The position numbers and the translations under genes are program-made. The notes beneath the pieces are model-generated. The model saw nothing but the letters and a program-made list of their open reading frames with translations, was not told where the DNA came from and did no database searches. A DNA stretch of 64,000 bases, taken from assembly GCA_965214615.1 (NCBI GenBank), contig OZ243952.1, forward strand, positions 1,798,001 through 1,862,000. The letters are read 5' to 3'. Positions 8,667 through 17,659 of this stretch are shown here, one piece after another; position 1 is the first letter of the stretch, and each line of letters starts with the position of its first letter. The stretch comes from CBDAUN01 sp965214615. Lineage in GTDB: Bacteria > Pseudomonadota > Gammaproteobacteria > Arenicellales > JAJDZL01.

Positions 8667-10307
8667 ATGCCAGACAAGAAATCTCCGCGCGGCCAGCAAC
8701 TGATTGAGTTGCCGCAATTCAATAAGGGAACAGCATTCTCTCGTCAGGAACGAATTGAAATGGGACTTCTGGGTCTGCTGCCTTATCGCGAGGAGTCTCT
8801 CGAACGCCAGGTCGAGCGCGCCTACCGCGCCTACGAGGCAAAGCCGAATGACCTGGAAAAGCACATCTACCTGCGTCAGATTCAGGATTTGAACGAGACG
8901 CTGTTCTACAGCCTGGTCATTCGCTACGCATCGCAGATGATCCCGATCATCTATACGCCGACGGTCGGCGATGCGTGCCGTCTGTTCTCGGAGATCTACA
9001 GAAAGCCTCGCGGCCTGTTTATCAGCTATCCGGAGCGGGCACACCTTGATGCAGTGCTGGCAAACGTTTCCAACGAATCGGTAGAGATCATTGTCATCAC
9101 CGACAGCGAGGCAATTCTGGGGATTGGCGACCAGGGCGTCGGCGGCATGGGAATTCCGATTGGCAAGCTGTCCCTGTATGCGGCGCTGGGCGGAATCGAT
9201 CCCAATATTTGCCTGCCGATACTGCTTGATGTGGGAACCGAGAACGAAGAACTGCTCGGCGACCCTCTTTATGTCGGCTGGCAGCACCGGAGAATCCGCG
9301 GAATCGAATACGACGATTTTGTCGAGCAGGTGCTGATGTCGGTGCATCGCAAGTGGCCGAATGCGGTGGTCCAGTTTGAAGACTTCGGGCCATTGAACGC
9401 GACGCGGTTGCTGGACAAATTCAATGATCGCCTGTGCTGCTTCAATGACGACATACAAGGCACGGCGGCAGTGACAGTGGGCAGTCTGGTTGCTGCATGT
9501 TCGGCGGCGGGAAAGAAGCTTGCCGATTGCAAGATTGTGATTGTCGGCGCCGGTTCGGCCGGATGCGGAATAGCCCGCGGATGCACGCAGGCGATGGCCG
9601 CCGACGGAGGCAGCCCTGAAAAGGCGGCGCGCTCGATCTACCTGATCGACCGTCACGGCCTGATTCGCGAGGACACCCCGGCAATACAGACCTACCAGCA
9701 GCCCTTCGTGCGCAGGGCGGGCGATTTCAGCAATTGGAGCGGCGGGTTGGAACTGATCGACGTGATACGCAATGTGGCTCCGGATATCTTGATCGGCGTA
9801 TCCGGTCAGCCCGGTCTTTTTACCCGCGATGTCGTGCAGTCGATGGATTCGCGCACGACCAGGCCGATTGTGTTTCCGCTGTCCAACCCTACGGTGCGGG
9901 CCGAGGCGACTCCGGCAAATATCCTGAACTGGACCGAGGGCAGGGCGCTTGTGGCAACCGGGAGCCCGTTTCCGCCGGTCGAGTGCGGCGGAATACGCTA
10001 TGAGATTGCCCAGTGCAACAACGCGTATGCGTTTCCGGGAATCGGTCTAGGTCTCACGGCGGTGCATGCCAGGCGTGTCACAGATGAAATGATGAACGCA
10101 GTTGCCCGGGTTATCGGCAACTCCGGCGCAGACGCCGCGGCGATTGGCGCTTCGCTACTGCCGGACCTGGACGGCATCCGCTCGCTGAGCCGGGAAATCG
10201 CAGTCGCTGTAGCGCGAATTGCTGTTGACAGCGGGCTGGGAGCCGTGCCGGACGGCCAGACTATCGAGGGACTCGTCGACGCGAAGGCATGGACGCCGGG
10301 CTACTGA
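8667..10307 (+). CDS. maeA: NAD-dependent malic enzyme
   Basis: Malic enzyme decarboxylates malate to pyruvate with NAD(P) reduction, linking the TCA cycle to pyruvate. The 546-residue protein contains FYSLVIRYASQMIPIIYTPTVGDAC, then ILGIGDQGVGGMGIPIGKL, FEDFG, the divalent-metal segment CFNDDIQGTAAV and a nucleotide fold IVGAGSAGCGIARG. Length and the long N-terminal domain match the SfcA/MaeA type rather than the MaeB-phosphotransacetylase fusion. It stands alone after the sdh operon, 131 bases downstream. Cofactor preference cannot be settled by eye. Confidence 0.94.
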   Translation: MPDKKSPRGQQLIELPQFNKGTAFSRQERIEMGLLGLLPYREESLERQVERAYRAYEAKPNDLEKHIYLRQIQDLNETLFYSLVIRYASQMIPIIYTPTVGDACRLFSEIYRKPRGLFISYPERAHLDAVLANVSNESVEIIVITDSEAILGIGDQGVGGMGIPIGKLSLYAALGGIDPNICLPILLDVGTENEELLGDPLYVGWQHRRIRGIEYDDFVEQVLMSVHRKWPNAVVQFEDFGPLNATRLLDKFNDRLCCFNDDIQGTAAVTVGSLVAACSAAGKKLADCKIVIVGAGSAGCGIARGCTQAMAADGGSPEKAARSIYLIDRHGLIREDTPAIQTYQQPFVRRAGDFSNWSGGLELIDVIRNVAPDILIGVSGQPGLFTRDVVQSMDSRTTRPIVFPLSNPTVRAEATPANILNWTEGRALVATGSPFPPVECGGIRYEIAQCNNAYAFPGIGLGLTAVHARRVTDEMMNAVARVIGNSGADAAAIGASLLPDLDGIRSLSREIAVAVARIAVDSGLGAVPDGQTIEGLVDAKAWTPGY

Positions 10308-10673
10308 GTGGAAGCGATTCTTGACCACCGAACCCTAATGTTAAATTGCAGTGAGGAAGGTTCGCAACTGGCTGACTAACAATAATCTCGGACATGAGGC
10401 GCACAGTCAGGCAGGGAAGACTGTCGCGATCATTCATTCGGTCGTCGAAATTGCCTCCGTCGTATCAAGATCGCTGTCGATACTGTCGCCGACCCGAGCG
10501 GCGGGCCGTCAGTGTTAGTTGCGATAATAGTCAAGAATATTGCCTAAGACTCAAAAATGCTCGAAACTGATGTCGCATCAACCGGCATTCATGTTAGGAA
10601 TGTTTCTCGGTGAAATCGGTTATGGATGATCGCCGGAGCATTACTGTCAATGCTTCCGGACTTGGAACAGGCA
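10308..10673. other. Convergent intergenic region, no gene seen
   Basis: These 366 bases separate the convergent maeA and nadB. A GTG-initiated frame of about 55 codons starts near 10350 but has no recognisable motif. No RNA gene and no convincing terminator hairpin was found. Confidence 0.4.
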
Positions 10674-12293
10674 TCAGGCGCTGCTGCGAGTCGTCGGACT
10701 CAGAATCGTGTCACGTAAATAGCTGTCGTCGGGGTCGGGATGATCCAGGACATGGTGAAGCCCTCTGCTTTCCTTGCGTTCAAGCGCGCATCTGACGATC
10801 AGGTCGGCGACCAGTACAAGGTTCCTTAATTCGATCAGGTCGCGGTTAACGCTAAAACTGCTATAGAAATCTTTGACTTCTTCTCCGAGCAGATTGACGC
10901 GCCGCTGCGCGCGAAAAAGACGCTTGCGGGTGCGCACGATTCCCACATAGTCCCACATGACCCTTCGAAGCTCATCCCAGTTATGGGAAATGACGATCAG
11001 TTCGTCGGGGTCGCTTACCTGGCTCGCATCCCAGGGCGGCAGGGAGTGCGACGGCGGATTGCTCGATCCGGCGATGCGGCGGATGTCGCGAAACGCAGCG
11101 TCTGCGAACACAAGGCACTCCAGCAATGAATTGCTCGCCAGTCGGTTGGCTCCGTGCAGACCGGAACAGGCGCATTCGCCGACCGCATACAGGCCCGGAA
11201 TGTCGGTTCTTGCGTCAAGGTCGGCGACAATGCCGCCGCATGTATAGTGCGCAGCAGGTACGACAGGAATGGGTTCGGCGGTGATGTCGATTCCGAACGA
11301 GGCGCATTTGGCCATCGCGTTCGGAAAGTGCGATTCTAGAAATTCGCGCGACTTGAAGCTGATGTCAAGATAGACATTGTCAAGCCCTGCGCTTTTCATT
11401 TCCCTGTCGATGGCGCGCGCCACGATGTCTCGCGGCGCAAGTTCCCCGCGCTCGTCGTAGCGGTGCATGAATCGCTCGCCGCCAGGCAGCAGCAGTCGAC
11501 CGCCTTCGCCTCGAATCGCCTCGGTCACTAGAAATGACTTGGCATGCGGGTGATACAGGCACGTCGGGTGGAACTGGACAAATTCCATGTTGGCCACCCG
11601 GCACCCGGCGCGCCATGCCATTGCAATCCCGTCGCCGGTCGATGTGTCCGGATTACTGGTGTAAAGATAGGATTTGGAAGCGCCGCCGGTTGCGAGAACA
11701 ACGAATTTTGACACGATCGTAGTCACTTGGGCGCTTTCGATGTCAAGCGAGTACAGCCCCTTGATTTCCTGCTCGGATGCGGTGTCGTCCGAAGCTCCGG
11801 TAATTAGGTCGATGGCGATGTGACTTTCCAGAACATGGATATTGCTTTCATTTCGAATCAGGGTGACCAATGTATTTTCGACGCTGCGTCCGGTGGAATC
11901 GGCGACATGAATCACCCGGCGCGCGGAATGCCCGCCTTCCTTGGTCAGGTGGTATTCCGACGCGTGCCCGCCTTCATCGGAGCGCCGGGAGAAAAAGACC
12001 CCGCTGTCGATCAGCCATTGAACCGATTCGGGACCCTTGTTGACAACCAGGCTGACTGTTTCGCGATTGCACAGTCCGGCGCCGGCTGAAAGCGTATCGC
12101 CGACATGCGACTCGAAGCTGTCCTCGTCGCTCCAGACTGCGGCGATGCCGCCTTGAGCGTAATAGCTGGAGTTTTCCTCCAGGGCATCCTTGGTTACGAT
12201 GGCGACCTTGAATTGTGCCCTGGCGGCCTTCAGCGCCAGTGTCAGACCGGCTAGGCCGCTTCCGACAACAATGATGTCCGTAGATATTTGCAT
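10674..12293 (-). CDS. nadB: L-aspartate oxidase
   Basis: NadB oxidises L-aspartate to iminoaspartate, the first step of NAD synthesis. The 539-residue flavoprotein has the FAD fold IIVVGSGLAGLTLALKAA at the N terminus, then SYYAQGGIAAVW, VQFHPTCLYHP, EAIRGEGGRLLL, the active-site region HYTCGGI and HGANRLASNSLLECLVFA. A C-terminal helical domain follows. It lacks the covalent FAD His motif seen in SdhA in this window, as expected for the soluble enzyme. It is divergent from rpoE, the same arrangement as in E. coli. Confidence 0.96.
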   Translation of the reverse strand: MQISTDIIVVGSGLAGLTLALKAARAQFKVAIVTKDALEENSSYYAQGGIAAVWSDEDSFESHVGDTLSAGAGLCNRETVSLVVNKGPESVQWLIDSGVFFSRRSDEGGHASEYHLTKEGGHSARRVIHVADSTGRSVENTLVTLIRNESNIHVLESHIAIDLITGASDDTASEQEIKGLYSLDIESAQVTTIVSKFVVLATGGASKSYLYTSNPDTSTGDGIAMAWRAGCRVANMEFVQFHPTCLYHPHAKSFLVTEAIRGEGGRLLLPGGERFMHRYDERGELAPRDIVARAIDREMKSAGLDNVYLDISFKSREFLESHFPNAMAKCASFGIDITAEPIPVVPAAHYTCGGIVADLDARTDIPGLYAVGECACSGLHGANRLASNSLLECLVFADAAFRDIRRIAGSSNPPSHSLPPWDASQVSDPDELIVISHNWDELRRVMWDYVGIVRTRKRLFRAQRRVNLLGEEVKDFYSSFSVNRDLIELRNLVLVADLIVRCALERKESRGLHHVLDHPDPDDSYLRDTILSPTTRSSA

Positions 12294-12465
12294 TCGCCTT
12301 AGATCGAACTTAAATGGGGAGTCAAGGCTATTTTGCCGATTTTACCTGATGAGCGCCACGCATGGCTTGGGTCAATTCGCATAAATATGGCGAATGCGCA
12401 TGCAGGCGCAATTCGAAATCGAATCGATGCCGATTCGGTCAAGTATCATTTAGGTTCAATTTGTA

Positions 12466-12493
12466 GAACTAATCAAGCATTTGCGCTGTCTAA
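12466..12493 (+). promoter_or_regulatory. Candidate sigma-E-type promoter of rpoE-rseAB
   Basis: GAACTA (12466-12471) and TCTAA (12489-12493) are separated by 17 bases, close to the extracytoplasmic stress consensus GAACTT plus TCTGA. Transcription would begin near 12500, about 43 bases before the chosen rpoE ATG. Autoregulation of rpoE is known in related bacteria; here it is inferred from the match alone. Confidence 0.45.
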
Positions 12494-12542
12494 ATCAGTG
12501 TCGCTCAATCGGCGCTTGCAAATGCGCACTGTCAGGCGGGCG

Positions 12543-13313
12543 ATGACCATAGACGAAAAAGAAGAAGCTTTCGTTGCCGAAGTTATTAGAGGAATTCAAG
12601 CCAGATTCGATCGGGCGGCCGAGTTGAACCGTCAGTTGACAGACGCTGCGGAATCCGGCGAGCACTCGGCAGTAAGGAAAATTGAAAGTGAACTTGCACG
12701 GATCAGGAAGGAAGATGACAGGGACTGGAGAATTGTTGTCAACAGGTATCAGTTCGAATTGGGTGACTTTCTGGCGAGAAAGTTCTCTAGCCTGAATCAT
12801 TTCGATTTGCAGGATCTGGTGCAGGAGACATATGCGAGAGCCATAACCAGAATCAATCTGTTCGGCTGGAGATCCTCTTTCAAGACATGGCATTTTACGA
12901 TCGGCCGAAATCTGGCTCTGAATTTGATACAAAAGCTAAGAAACACTCCAGCAGCGAGCGGGATTTCCTATGAGGAATATTATTCGGGCGCGCAAAGCGA
13001 CAGTGACGGCGCAGAATCGGCGGGCATGGTGGCAGGACCGAGTTCGGTCCATGATCAGACCTATCACTCCGAAGACCCCGAGTCATTGGCGATACGGAAC
13101 GAGACCGCCAAGGCGGTGTGGCATGCGATCAGCAGCCTGACCCCGAAGTTGCGCGAGGCACTGCTTTTGTGCGATGTCGAATTGAAAAGCTATAGCGAGA
13201 TAGCAGAAATAACAGGCACCAAGGATGGAACTGTGCGTTCGCGCATCAATCGGGCTCGTACCAAGGTATTCGAAGAGACAGGAATCGTATTAGGCAAGAA
13301 CAAATCAGATTGA
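12543..13313 (+). CDS. rpoE: RpoE-like extracytoplasmic-function sigma factor
   Basis: This ECF sigma factor probably directs the envelope stress response. Region 2 is visible as NHFDLQDLVQETYARAITRINLFGWRSSFKTWHFTIGRNLALNLI. Region 4 is AISSLTPKLREALLLCDVELKSYSEIAEITGTKDGTVRSRINRART. Position next to nadB and before rseA-rseB supports RpoE. With ATG 12543 the protein has 256 residues against about 190 in E. coli. The extra length is an acidic/basic helical N-terminal segment of about 58 residues before region 2, plus a long linker rich in Ser, Asp and Gly. An upstream extension of the frame has no similarity. Confidence 0.88.
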   Translation: MTIDEKEEAFVAEVIRGIQARFDRAAELNRQLTDAAESGEHSAVRKIESELARIRKEDDRDWRIVVNRYQFELGDFLARKFSSLNHFDLQDLVQETYARAITRINLFGWRSSFKTWHFTIGRNLALNLIQKLRNTPAASGISYEEYYSGAQSDSDGAESAGMVAGPSSVHDQTYHSEDPESLAIRNETAKAVWHAISSLTPKLREALLLCDVELKSYSEIAEITGTKDGTVRSRINRARTKVFEETGIVLGKNKSD

Positions 13314-13335
13314 ACCAATTCACCCTACCAGCATC

Positions 13336-13941
13336 ATGAAACAGAAAATTAAAGCGCTTTCGAGCCTGATGGACGACGAATGTGCCGTCGAACAGCGCGA
13401 AGCTCTAATTGAGGCACTTCGCGATGACTCGCGACTACAGCATCGCTGGCGGCAGTACCATATGATCCGCAGCGTGCTGCGCAATGACAGATCGGACTAC
13501 CTGTACGAAACCGATGTTGCATCTGCCGCCTTGGCCATCGCCCGACGCTGCCAATCCGAGGACAGGCTTGGACAGGACGGCTTCTCAGATATGTGGCGCC
13601 AGATCAAGTCCGGAATCGCCGAATGGCGCCAGCGGGCATCGATTTGGTACGGCGGCGCTGCCGTTGCTGCAACCGTTGCGGCGGTTGCCTTTATTGCTAT
13701 TCCTCCGACTGCGGAACTTCCGGGCAGTGCGCCAGCGTCTGTTCCAGCGGATTTGGCTGCCGGCCCCGCTCTATTTGGACAGCAGGCGGTAGATTCGACT
13801 CAGTGGCTGTCTCGCAGTGTGCTGAGTTCCGAGCAGGAAAACCTGCTCAGCGCATTGGTGCTGAGTCACAATGATTATTCTGTCGACGGCAGGCCGAATC
13901 ACTTGAGACTGGTTTCCTACGCTCGAAATGACACTCTGTAA
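13336..13941 (+). CDS. rseA: Anti-sigma factor RseA-like protein
   Basis: RseA holds RpoE inactive at the inner membrane until cleaved. The N terminus KQKIKALSSLMDDECAVEQREALIEALRDD and RHQYH-like WRQYHMIRSVLRND match the cytoplasmic sigma-binding domain. A single membrane helix follows at about residues 98-116 (AAVAATVAAVAFIAI), with a periplasmic tail behind it. Total 201 residues, close to the usual 215. It begins 22 bases after rpoE and overlaps rseB by 14 bases, so the three genes are probably one transcript. Confidence 0.85.
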   Translation: MKQKIKALSSLMDDECAVEQREALIEALRDDSRLQHRWRQYHMIRSVLRNDRSDYLYETDVASAALAIARRCQSEDRLGQDGFSDMWRQIKSGIAEWRQRASIWYGGAAVAATVAAVAFIAIPPTAELPGSAPASVPADLAAGPALFGQQAVDSTQWLSRSVLSSEQENLLSALVLSHNDYSVDGRPNHLRLVSYARNDTL

Positions 13942-14980
13942 GCCAATTGCAGATAGAACTCGGCATGCCGCGCTGCGACATCAACGGCGCGGCGTACGCA
14001 GTCGGGCGGCAGCCATGGCATGCGCTTTGGCAATTTGCGGAATCTTCAATCCGGCGTTTTCTTCTGAAACGCTGCACGAACTGCTCGCAAGGATGCAGAT
14101 CGCATCTGCCGATCTGGACTACGAGGGAACCTATGTCTATTCATTCGGGAATACCAGGGACGTGGTACAGATTGTACACACATCCAATGAGGGAGGATTC
14201 AAGGAGCGCCTGGTATCAATGAATGGCGTTGCGCAGGAAATCGTGCAGACGAATTCCGGCGTATGGTGCTACTTTCCCGAAACCAAGGAGGGGTATTACA
14301 AGTCCAAAGGGACAAATTCGTCCTACCGCAGTCCTGCCATCGATCCGTCGAAAGTCGACCAACTCAGGCGCAACTACCAAATAAGGCTTCGAGAATCCAA
14401 ACGGATTGTCGGCCGCGACGTAACGCGTGTGACCTTCATTCCCGAGGACGAGTACCGCTACGGGCTTGACTTGTGGATCGATCTGACAACAGGCTTGGTA
14501 TTGCGATCTGATTTGCTGAATGTCCGGGGGCAAATGGTAGATAGCTACATGTTCGTGGAACTGCGAGTAGGCGAGGATGTGGCAGGACAAGCCATGTCGC
14601 CGGTCAATATCGGCACCGACTACGTCTGGACGTTCGATCAGAATCTTGCATCGCAAATTTCGGCTGATGAATCGGCATGGACGGTGCAATCGGTTCCGGA
14701 CGGATACCGCCTGATCGAGCATTTGCGCACTCATACCCCTGTCGGCGCCGGCGAGTACGAGCACATCGTCTTTTCCGACGGACTGTCGAGCGTATCTGTC
14801 TTCATACGCAAGGACATGGACAGTCAGGACAAGTATCTAGACGGCCTAAGCCGACTTGGCGCGGTTCACGCATACGGGCGCATTGTCGATGCGTACAACG
14901 TTGTCGTTATGGGCGAGGTTCCGGATCCGGCTGTCCGTTCAATTGCCGAATCGATTGTATTTGCGCAGTCGCCCGACTGA
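13928..14980 (+). CDS. rseB: Sigma-E regulatory protein RseB/MucB
   Basis: RseB is a periplasmic protein that binds RseA, protects it from DegS cleavage and senses mislocalised lipids or LPS. The first about 45 residues are basic then hydrophobic (AAAMACALAICGIFNPAFS), consistent with a signal peptide preceded by an unusually long charged stretch. The actual start may therefore be downstream of 13928. The mature part shows LLARMQIASADLDYEGTYVY, RLVSMNGVAQEIVQ and GYRLIEHLRTH, as in MucB/RseB. No rseC or degP-like gene follows. Confidence 0.87.
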   Translation: MTLCKPIADRTRHAALRHQRRGVRSRAAAMACALAICGIFNPAFSSETLHELLARMQIASADLDYEGTYVYSFGNTRDVVQIVHTSNEGGFKERLVSMNGVAQEIVQTNSGVWCYFPETKEGYYKSKGTNSSYRSPAIDPSKVDQLRRNYQIRLRESKRIVGRDVTRVTFIPEDEYRYGLDLWIDLTTGLVLRSDLLNVRGQMVDSYMFVELRVGEDVAGQAMSPVNIGTDYVWTFDQNLASQISADESAWTVQSVPDGYRLIEHLRTHTPVGAGEYEHIVFSDGLSSVSVFIRKDMDSQDKYLDGLSRLGAVHAYGRIVDAYNVVVMGEVPDPAVRSIAESIVFAQSPD

Positions 14981-15347
14981 CAGATCTTAAGGCGGATAGC
15001 CGTCGCAGTGTTGTGCGGCAAGGCCGATTTGCCATAGCGTCACTATCTTGTGCCAGGCTGCTGTCAGGCAGTGACTGCAAATAAAGCAGCGAGCAGGACG
15101 CACTCCCCGCATTTTCGTCGATCAGTCAGACATGATTCTACGTTTGCAATTCGGGCGAGTCATGTCGTCGATCCGATTTGTGCCGGCTGCGCTTGGCGGT
15201 CGGCCTTGCGGCACAGAGGCGTTGGAAACGGAGTCTCGACGGCTCGGAGATTTGACTATAATCGCAAATCAATTTTTCCGGCGAAGTTCCGAAGCGGGCT
15301 GCCGGCTTGAATAAAAATAATTTCACTAAACATCAAGGAGACTTAGA
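14981..15347. other. Intergenic leader of the PotD-like operon
   Basis: These 367 bases follow rseB. A TATAAT hexamer at 15257-15262 is the best minus-10 candidate, with only a weak minus-35. An AGGAGA ribosome site lies about eight bases before the next ATG. No gene or riboswitch was recognised. Confidence 0.35.
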
Positions 15348-16391
15348 ATGAAGAAACAACTGCTAATGCTATTGAGCACCGCAAGCCTGGCTTTCGCCGG
15401 AGTGACCGCTTCGGCCGACGAGGTCACGATCGCGTCGTGGGGCGGTTCCTATCAGGACGCGCAGAGCAAGGCTCTTTTCATGCCCGTATCCGAAGCCCTG
15501 GGCATCACCATCAAGGAAGAAACGTACAAGGGCATCGGCCAGGTTCGCACCAAAGTTGCGGCAGGATCCGTGCCGTGGGACATCATTGACACCGGTTCGG
15601 GCGGCGGCGCGCGCGGCTGTGCAGAAGAGATACTCATTCCGCTGGACTATTCGATGATCGATACGTCCAACTTTGTCGCCGACACCCAGCTTTCGTGCTG
15701 CGTCGGAACCATCGTATTCGCCACGGTCATGGCTTGGAATACGGACACCTACGGCGACAATGGCCCTCAGAACTGGGCGGATTTCTGGAATGTGGAAAAG
15801 TTCCCCGGCACCCGCTCCATTCGCGGAAAGATGCACGGAATGCTTGAGCCGGCGCTGATGGCGGACGGCGTTCCCCCGGAACAGGTCTACGGCGTGCTTG
15901 ACAGCGAAGAAGGCATCAATCGCGCGCTCGACAAGATCAGGGAATTGAAACCTCATGTTGCAGTGTGGTGGAGTTCGGGCGCCCAGCATGCCCAGCTCAT
16001 GAAAGATGGCGAAGTGGACATGTCTACCGGATGGAACGGGCGCTTCGACGTGGCTATCGCCGATGGCGGCAACCTTAAGTACACCTACAGCCAGGGCCTG
16101 CAGGACTATGACTGCTTCGGCATCCCGAAAGGCGCTCCGAACCCTGAACTTGCTATGAAAGTCATCGCAGAGATGAGCAAGGGCGAGTATCAGGCGGACA
16201 TTCCGCAATACATCACGTACGGACCTACGAACACCACGGCTTACGACACCGGCAAGATTGATGAAGGTCTTGCGATGAGCCTGCCTTCCCATCCGGACAA
16301 TGCCTCGAAGCTGCTGCCAATCAGCCAGGAATGGTATGCCAAGTGGGAGAAAACGGCATCCGAGATGTACACGGACATGATGACGGAATAG
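15348..16391 (+). CDS. Polyamine-type ABC transporter, periplasmic substrate-binding protein
   Basis: This is a class-II binding protein of the PotD/PotF (SBP_bac_8) type feeding the three-gene transporter that follows. A Sec signal peptide (KKQLLMLLSTASLAFAGVTASAD) ends near residue 24. The mature protein starts with TIASWGGSYQDAQSKA, a typical PotD-like opening. The chain has 347 residues. The exact substrate (putrescine, spermidine or another small amine or organic acid) cannot be read from the sequence; paralogues of this family vary. A stable hairpin lies between it and the ATPase gene. Confidence 0.88.
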   Translation: MKKQLLMLLSTASLAFAGVTASADEVTIASWGGSYQDAQSKALFMPVSEALGITIKEETYKGIGQVRTKVAAGSVPWDIIDTGSGGGARGCAEEILIPLDYSMIDTSNFVADTQLSCCVGTIVFATVMAWNTDTYGDNGPQNWADFWNVEKFPGTRSIRGKMHGMLEPALMADGVPPEQVYGVLDSEEGINRALDKIRELKPHVAVWWSSGAQHAQLMKDGEVDMSTGWNGRFDVAIADGGNLKYTYSQGLQDYDCFGIPKGAPNPELAMKVIAEMSKGEYQADIPQYITYGPTNTTAYDTGKIDEGLAMSLPSHPDNASKLLPISQEWYAKWEKTASEMYTDMMTE

Positions 16392-16451
16392 ATTCTTTGC
16401 GTGAGCGATTGCCGGTCAGGCGTCTGACTGCGGCCGCTCTTGATGATTTGC

Positions 16452-16483
16452 GCGCCGGGGCATTGCGTTCGATGCTCCGGCGC
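16452..16483 (+). promoter_or_regulatory. Intercistronic hairpin after the binding-protein gene
   Basis: GCGCCGGGGCAT (16452-16463) pairs with ATGCTCCGGCGC (16472-16483): a 12-pair stem with one G-U pair and an 8-base loop. No T-run follows, so it is more likely an mRNA-stabilising or attenuating element than a full terminator. It lies 60 bases after the binding-protein stop and 69 before the potA-like start. Confidence 0.6.
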
Positions 16484-16552
16484 CTCTGTCTGCAAGTGCT
16501 ACTAGCCGCTACTGCAGCTTTACCGGACAGGCGAAGCGATTGGGCTTGAATT

Positions 16553-17638
16553 GTGATCAAGGCATTGCCAATCCATATCCGTCAGGTTGTCAAGACCTAT
16601 GGACCGGTCTATGCGCTTGACAATGTTGATCTGGAAATCAGCAGCGGGGAATTTCTGACTCTGCTCGGTCCCTCCGGTTCCGGCAAAACCACTTTGCTCA
16701 TGGTCTTGGCCGGTTTTACGCGTCCTGACAGCGGCAGCGTGCGGTTCGGAGACCGCGAGGTGATTCGCACCCCTCCGCACAAGCGCGATGTGGGAATGGT
16801 GTTCCAGAACTACGCGCTGTTTCCTCATATGACAGTAGCCGGAAATATCGGCTTTCCGCTCAAGCTTCGCAGCGTGGCGACAGAGCAAATTCGAGAGCGC
16901 GTAGAAAACGCGCTTTCCACAGTTCAGCTCGACGGGTTCTCTGACCGGCGAATTGATCAGCTTTCCGGCGGGCAGAAGCAGCGGGTGGCGCTTGCACGGG
17001 CAATCGTGTTCGAGCCCCGCATTCTGCTGATGGACGAACCGCTGTCCGCACTCGACAAGAAGCTTCGAGACCATATGCAGATCGAACTTAGGCGTCTGCA
17101 CGAAAAACTGGGCATCACCACCGTCTATGTGACCCATGATCAGCGCGAGGCGCTGACGATGTCGGATCGTGTGGCGGTGATCAATCACGGCCGGCTTATA
17201 CAGTGCGACACCCCTCGCACGATCTACGATTATCCTGCGACGCCGTTCGTGGCGAACTTTATCGGCGAATCCACCTTGATTCCTGTGACGCGAAGCAACG
17301 CGAAGGTCATGCTTGACGGCAACGCGCTCAAAGTGTCGGGCAGCGTGCCGGATGGCGACTGCAGCCTGATGCTGCGTCCTGAGAGACTCGTTATTTTGCC
17401 TGACGACAGCAATCCGGACTACAACATTTTCTCCGGCATTGTCGAGGACGTGGTTTTTCAGGGAGAAAGCTTTGTCGCCTACGTCACATTGCGAAGCGGT
17501 ACGCGCGTCACGATGCGCGGAATCAGCCAGAAAGACGCGGTTGCATCGCTGCCCGCAAAGGGCGGGGAAGTGCGCCTGGGCCTGCATTGGGAGGAAGCTG
17601 TCCTGATTCCGAATGACGGAGGCGGCGAGCGACAATGA
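16553..17638 (+). CDS. Polyamine-type ABC transporter ATP-binding protein
   Basis: PotA-like ATPase of the transporter. It has Walker A GPSGSGKTTLL, the Q-loop region VFQNYALFPHMTVAGNIGFPL, the signature LSGGQKQRVALARAI, Walker B ILLMDEPLSALD and the switch His in VTHDQREAL. A C-terminal TOBE-like regulatory domain follows (about residues 240-361). The start is GTG 16553, giving 361 residues. The permease genes follow closely. The gene symbol is withheld because the substrate is unknown. Confidence 0.92.
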   Translation: MIKALPIHIRQVVKTYGPVYALDNVDLEISSGEFLTLLGPSGSGKTTLLMVLAGFTRPDSGSVRFGDREVIRTPPHKRDVGMVFQNYALFPHMTVAGNIGFPLKLRSVATEQIRERVENALSTVQLDGFSDRRIDQLSGGQKQRVALARAIVFEPRILLMDEPLSALDKKLRDHMQIELRRLHEKLGITTVYVTHDQREALTMSDRVAVINHGRLIQCDTPRTIYDYPATPFVANFIGESTLIPVTRSNAKVMLDGNALKVSGSVPDGDCSLMLRPERLVILPDDSNPDYNIFSGIVEDVVFQGESFVAYVTLRSGTRVTMRGISQKDAVASLPAKGGEVRLGLHWEEAVLIPNDGGGERQ

Positions 17639-17659
17639 CAGCCGCTTTGCAGAATTGCC

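Noticed and set aside
10350..10517. GTG-started frame of about 55 codons between maeA and nadB
   Set aside because: No ribosome site, no motif, and no resemblance to known small proteins.
15369..16292. Long minus-strand open frame (307 codons) opposite the PotD-like gene
   Set aside because: It mirrors the codon pattern of the plus-strand gene, has no recognisable motif, and the plus frame has a signal peptide and family similarity. Similar long shadows occur opposite potA (16520-17695) and maeA (8604-9656).
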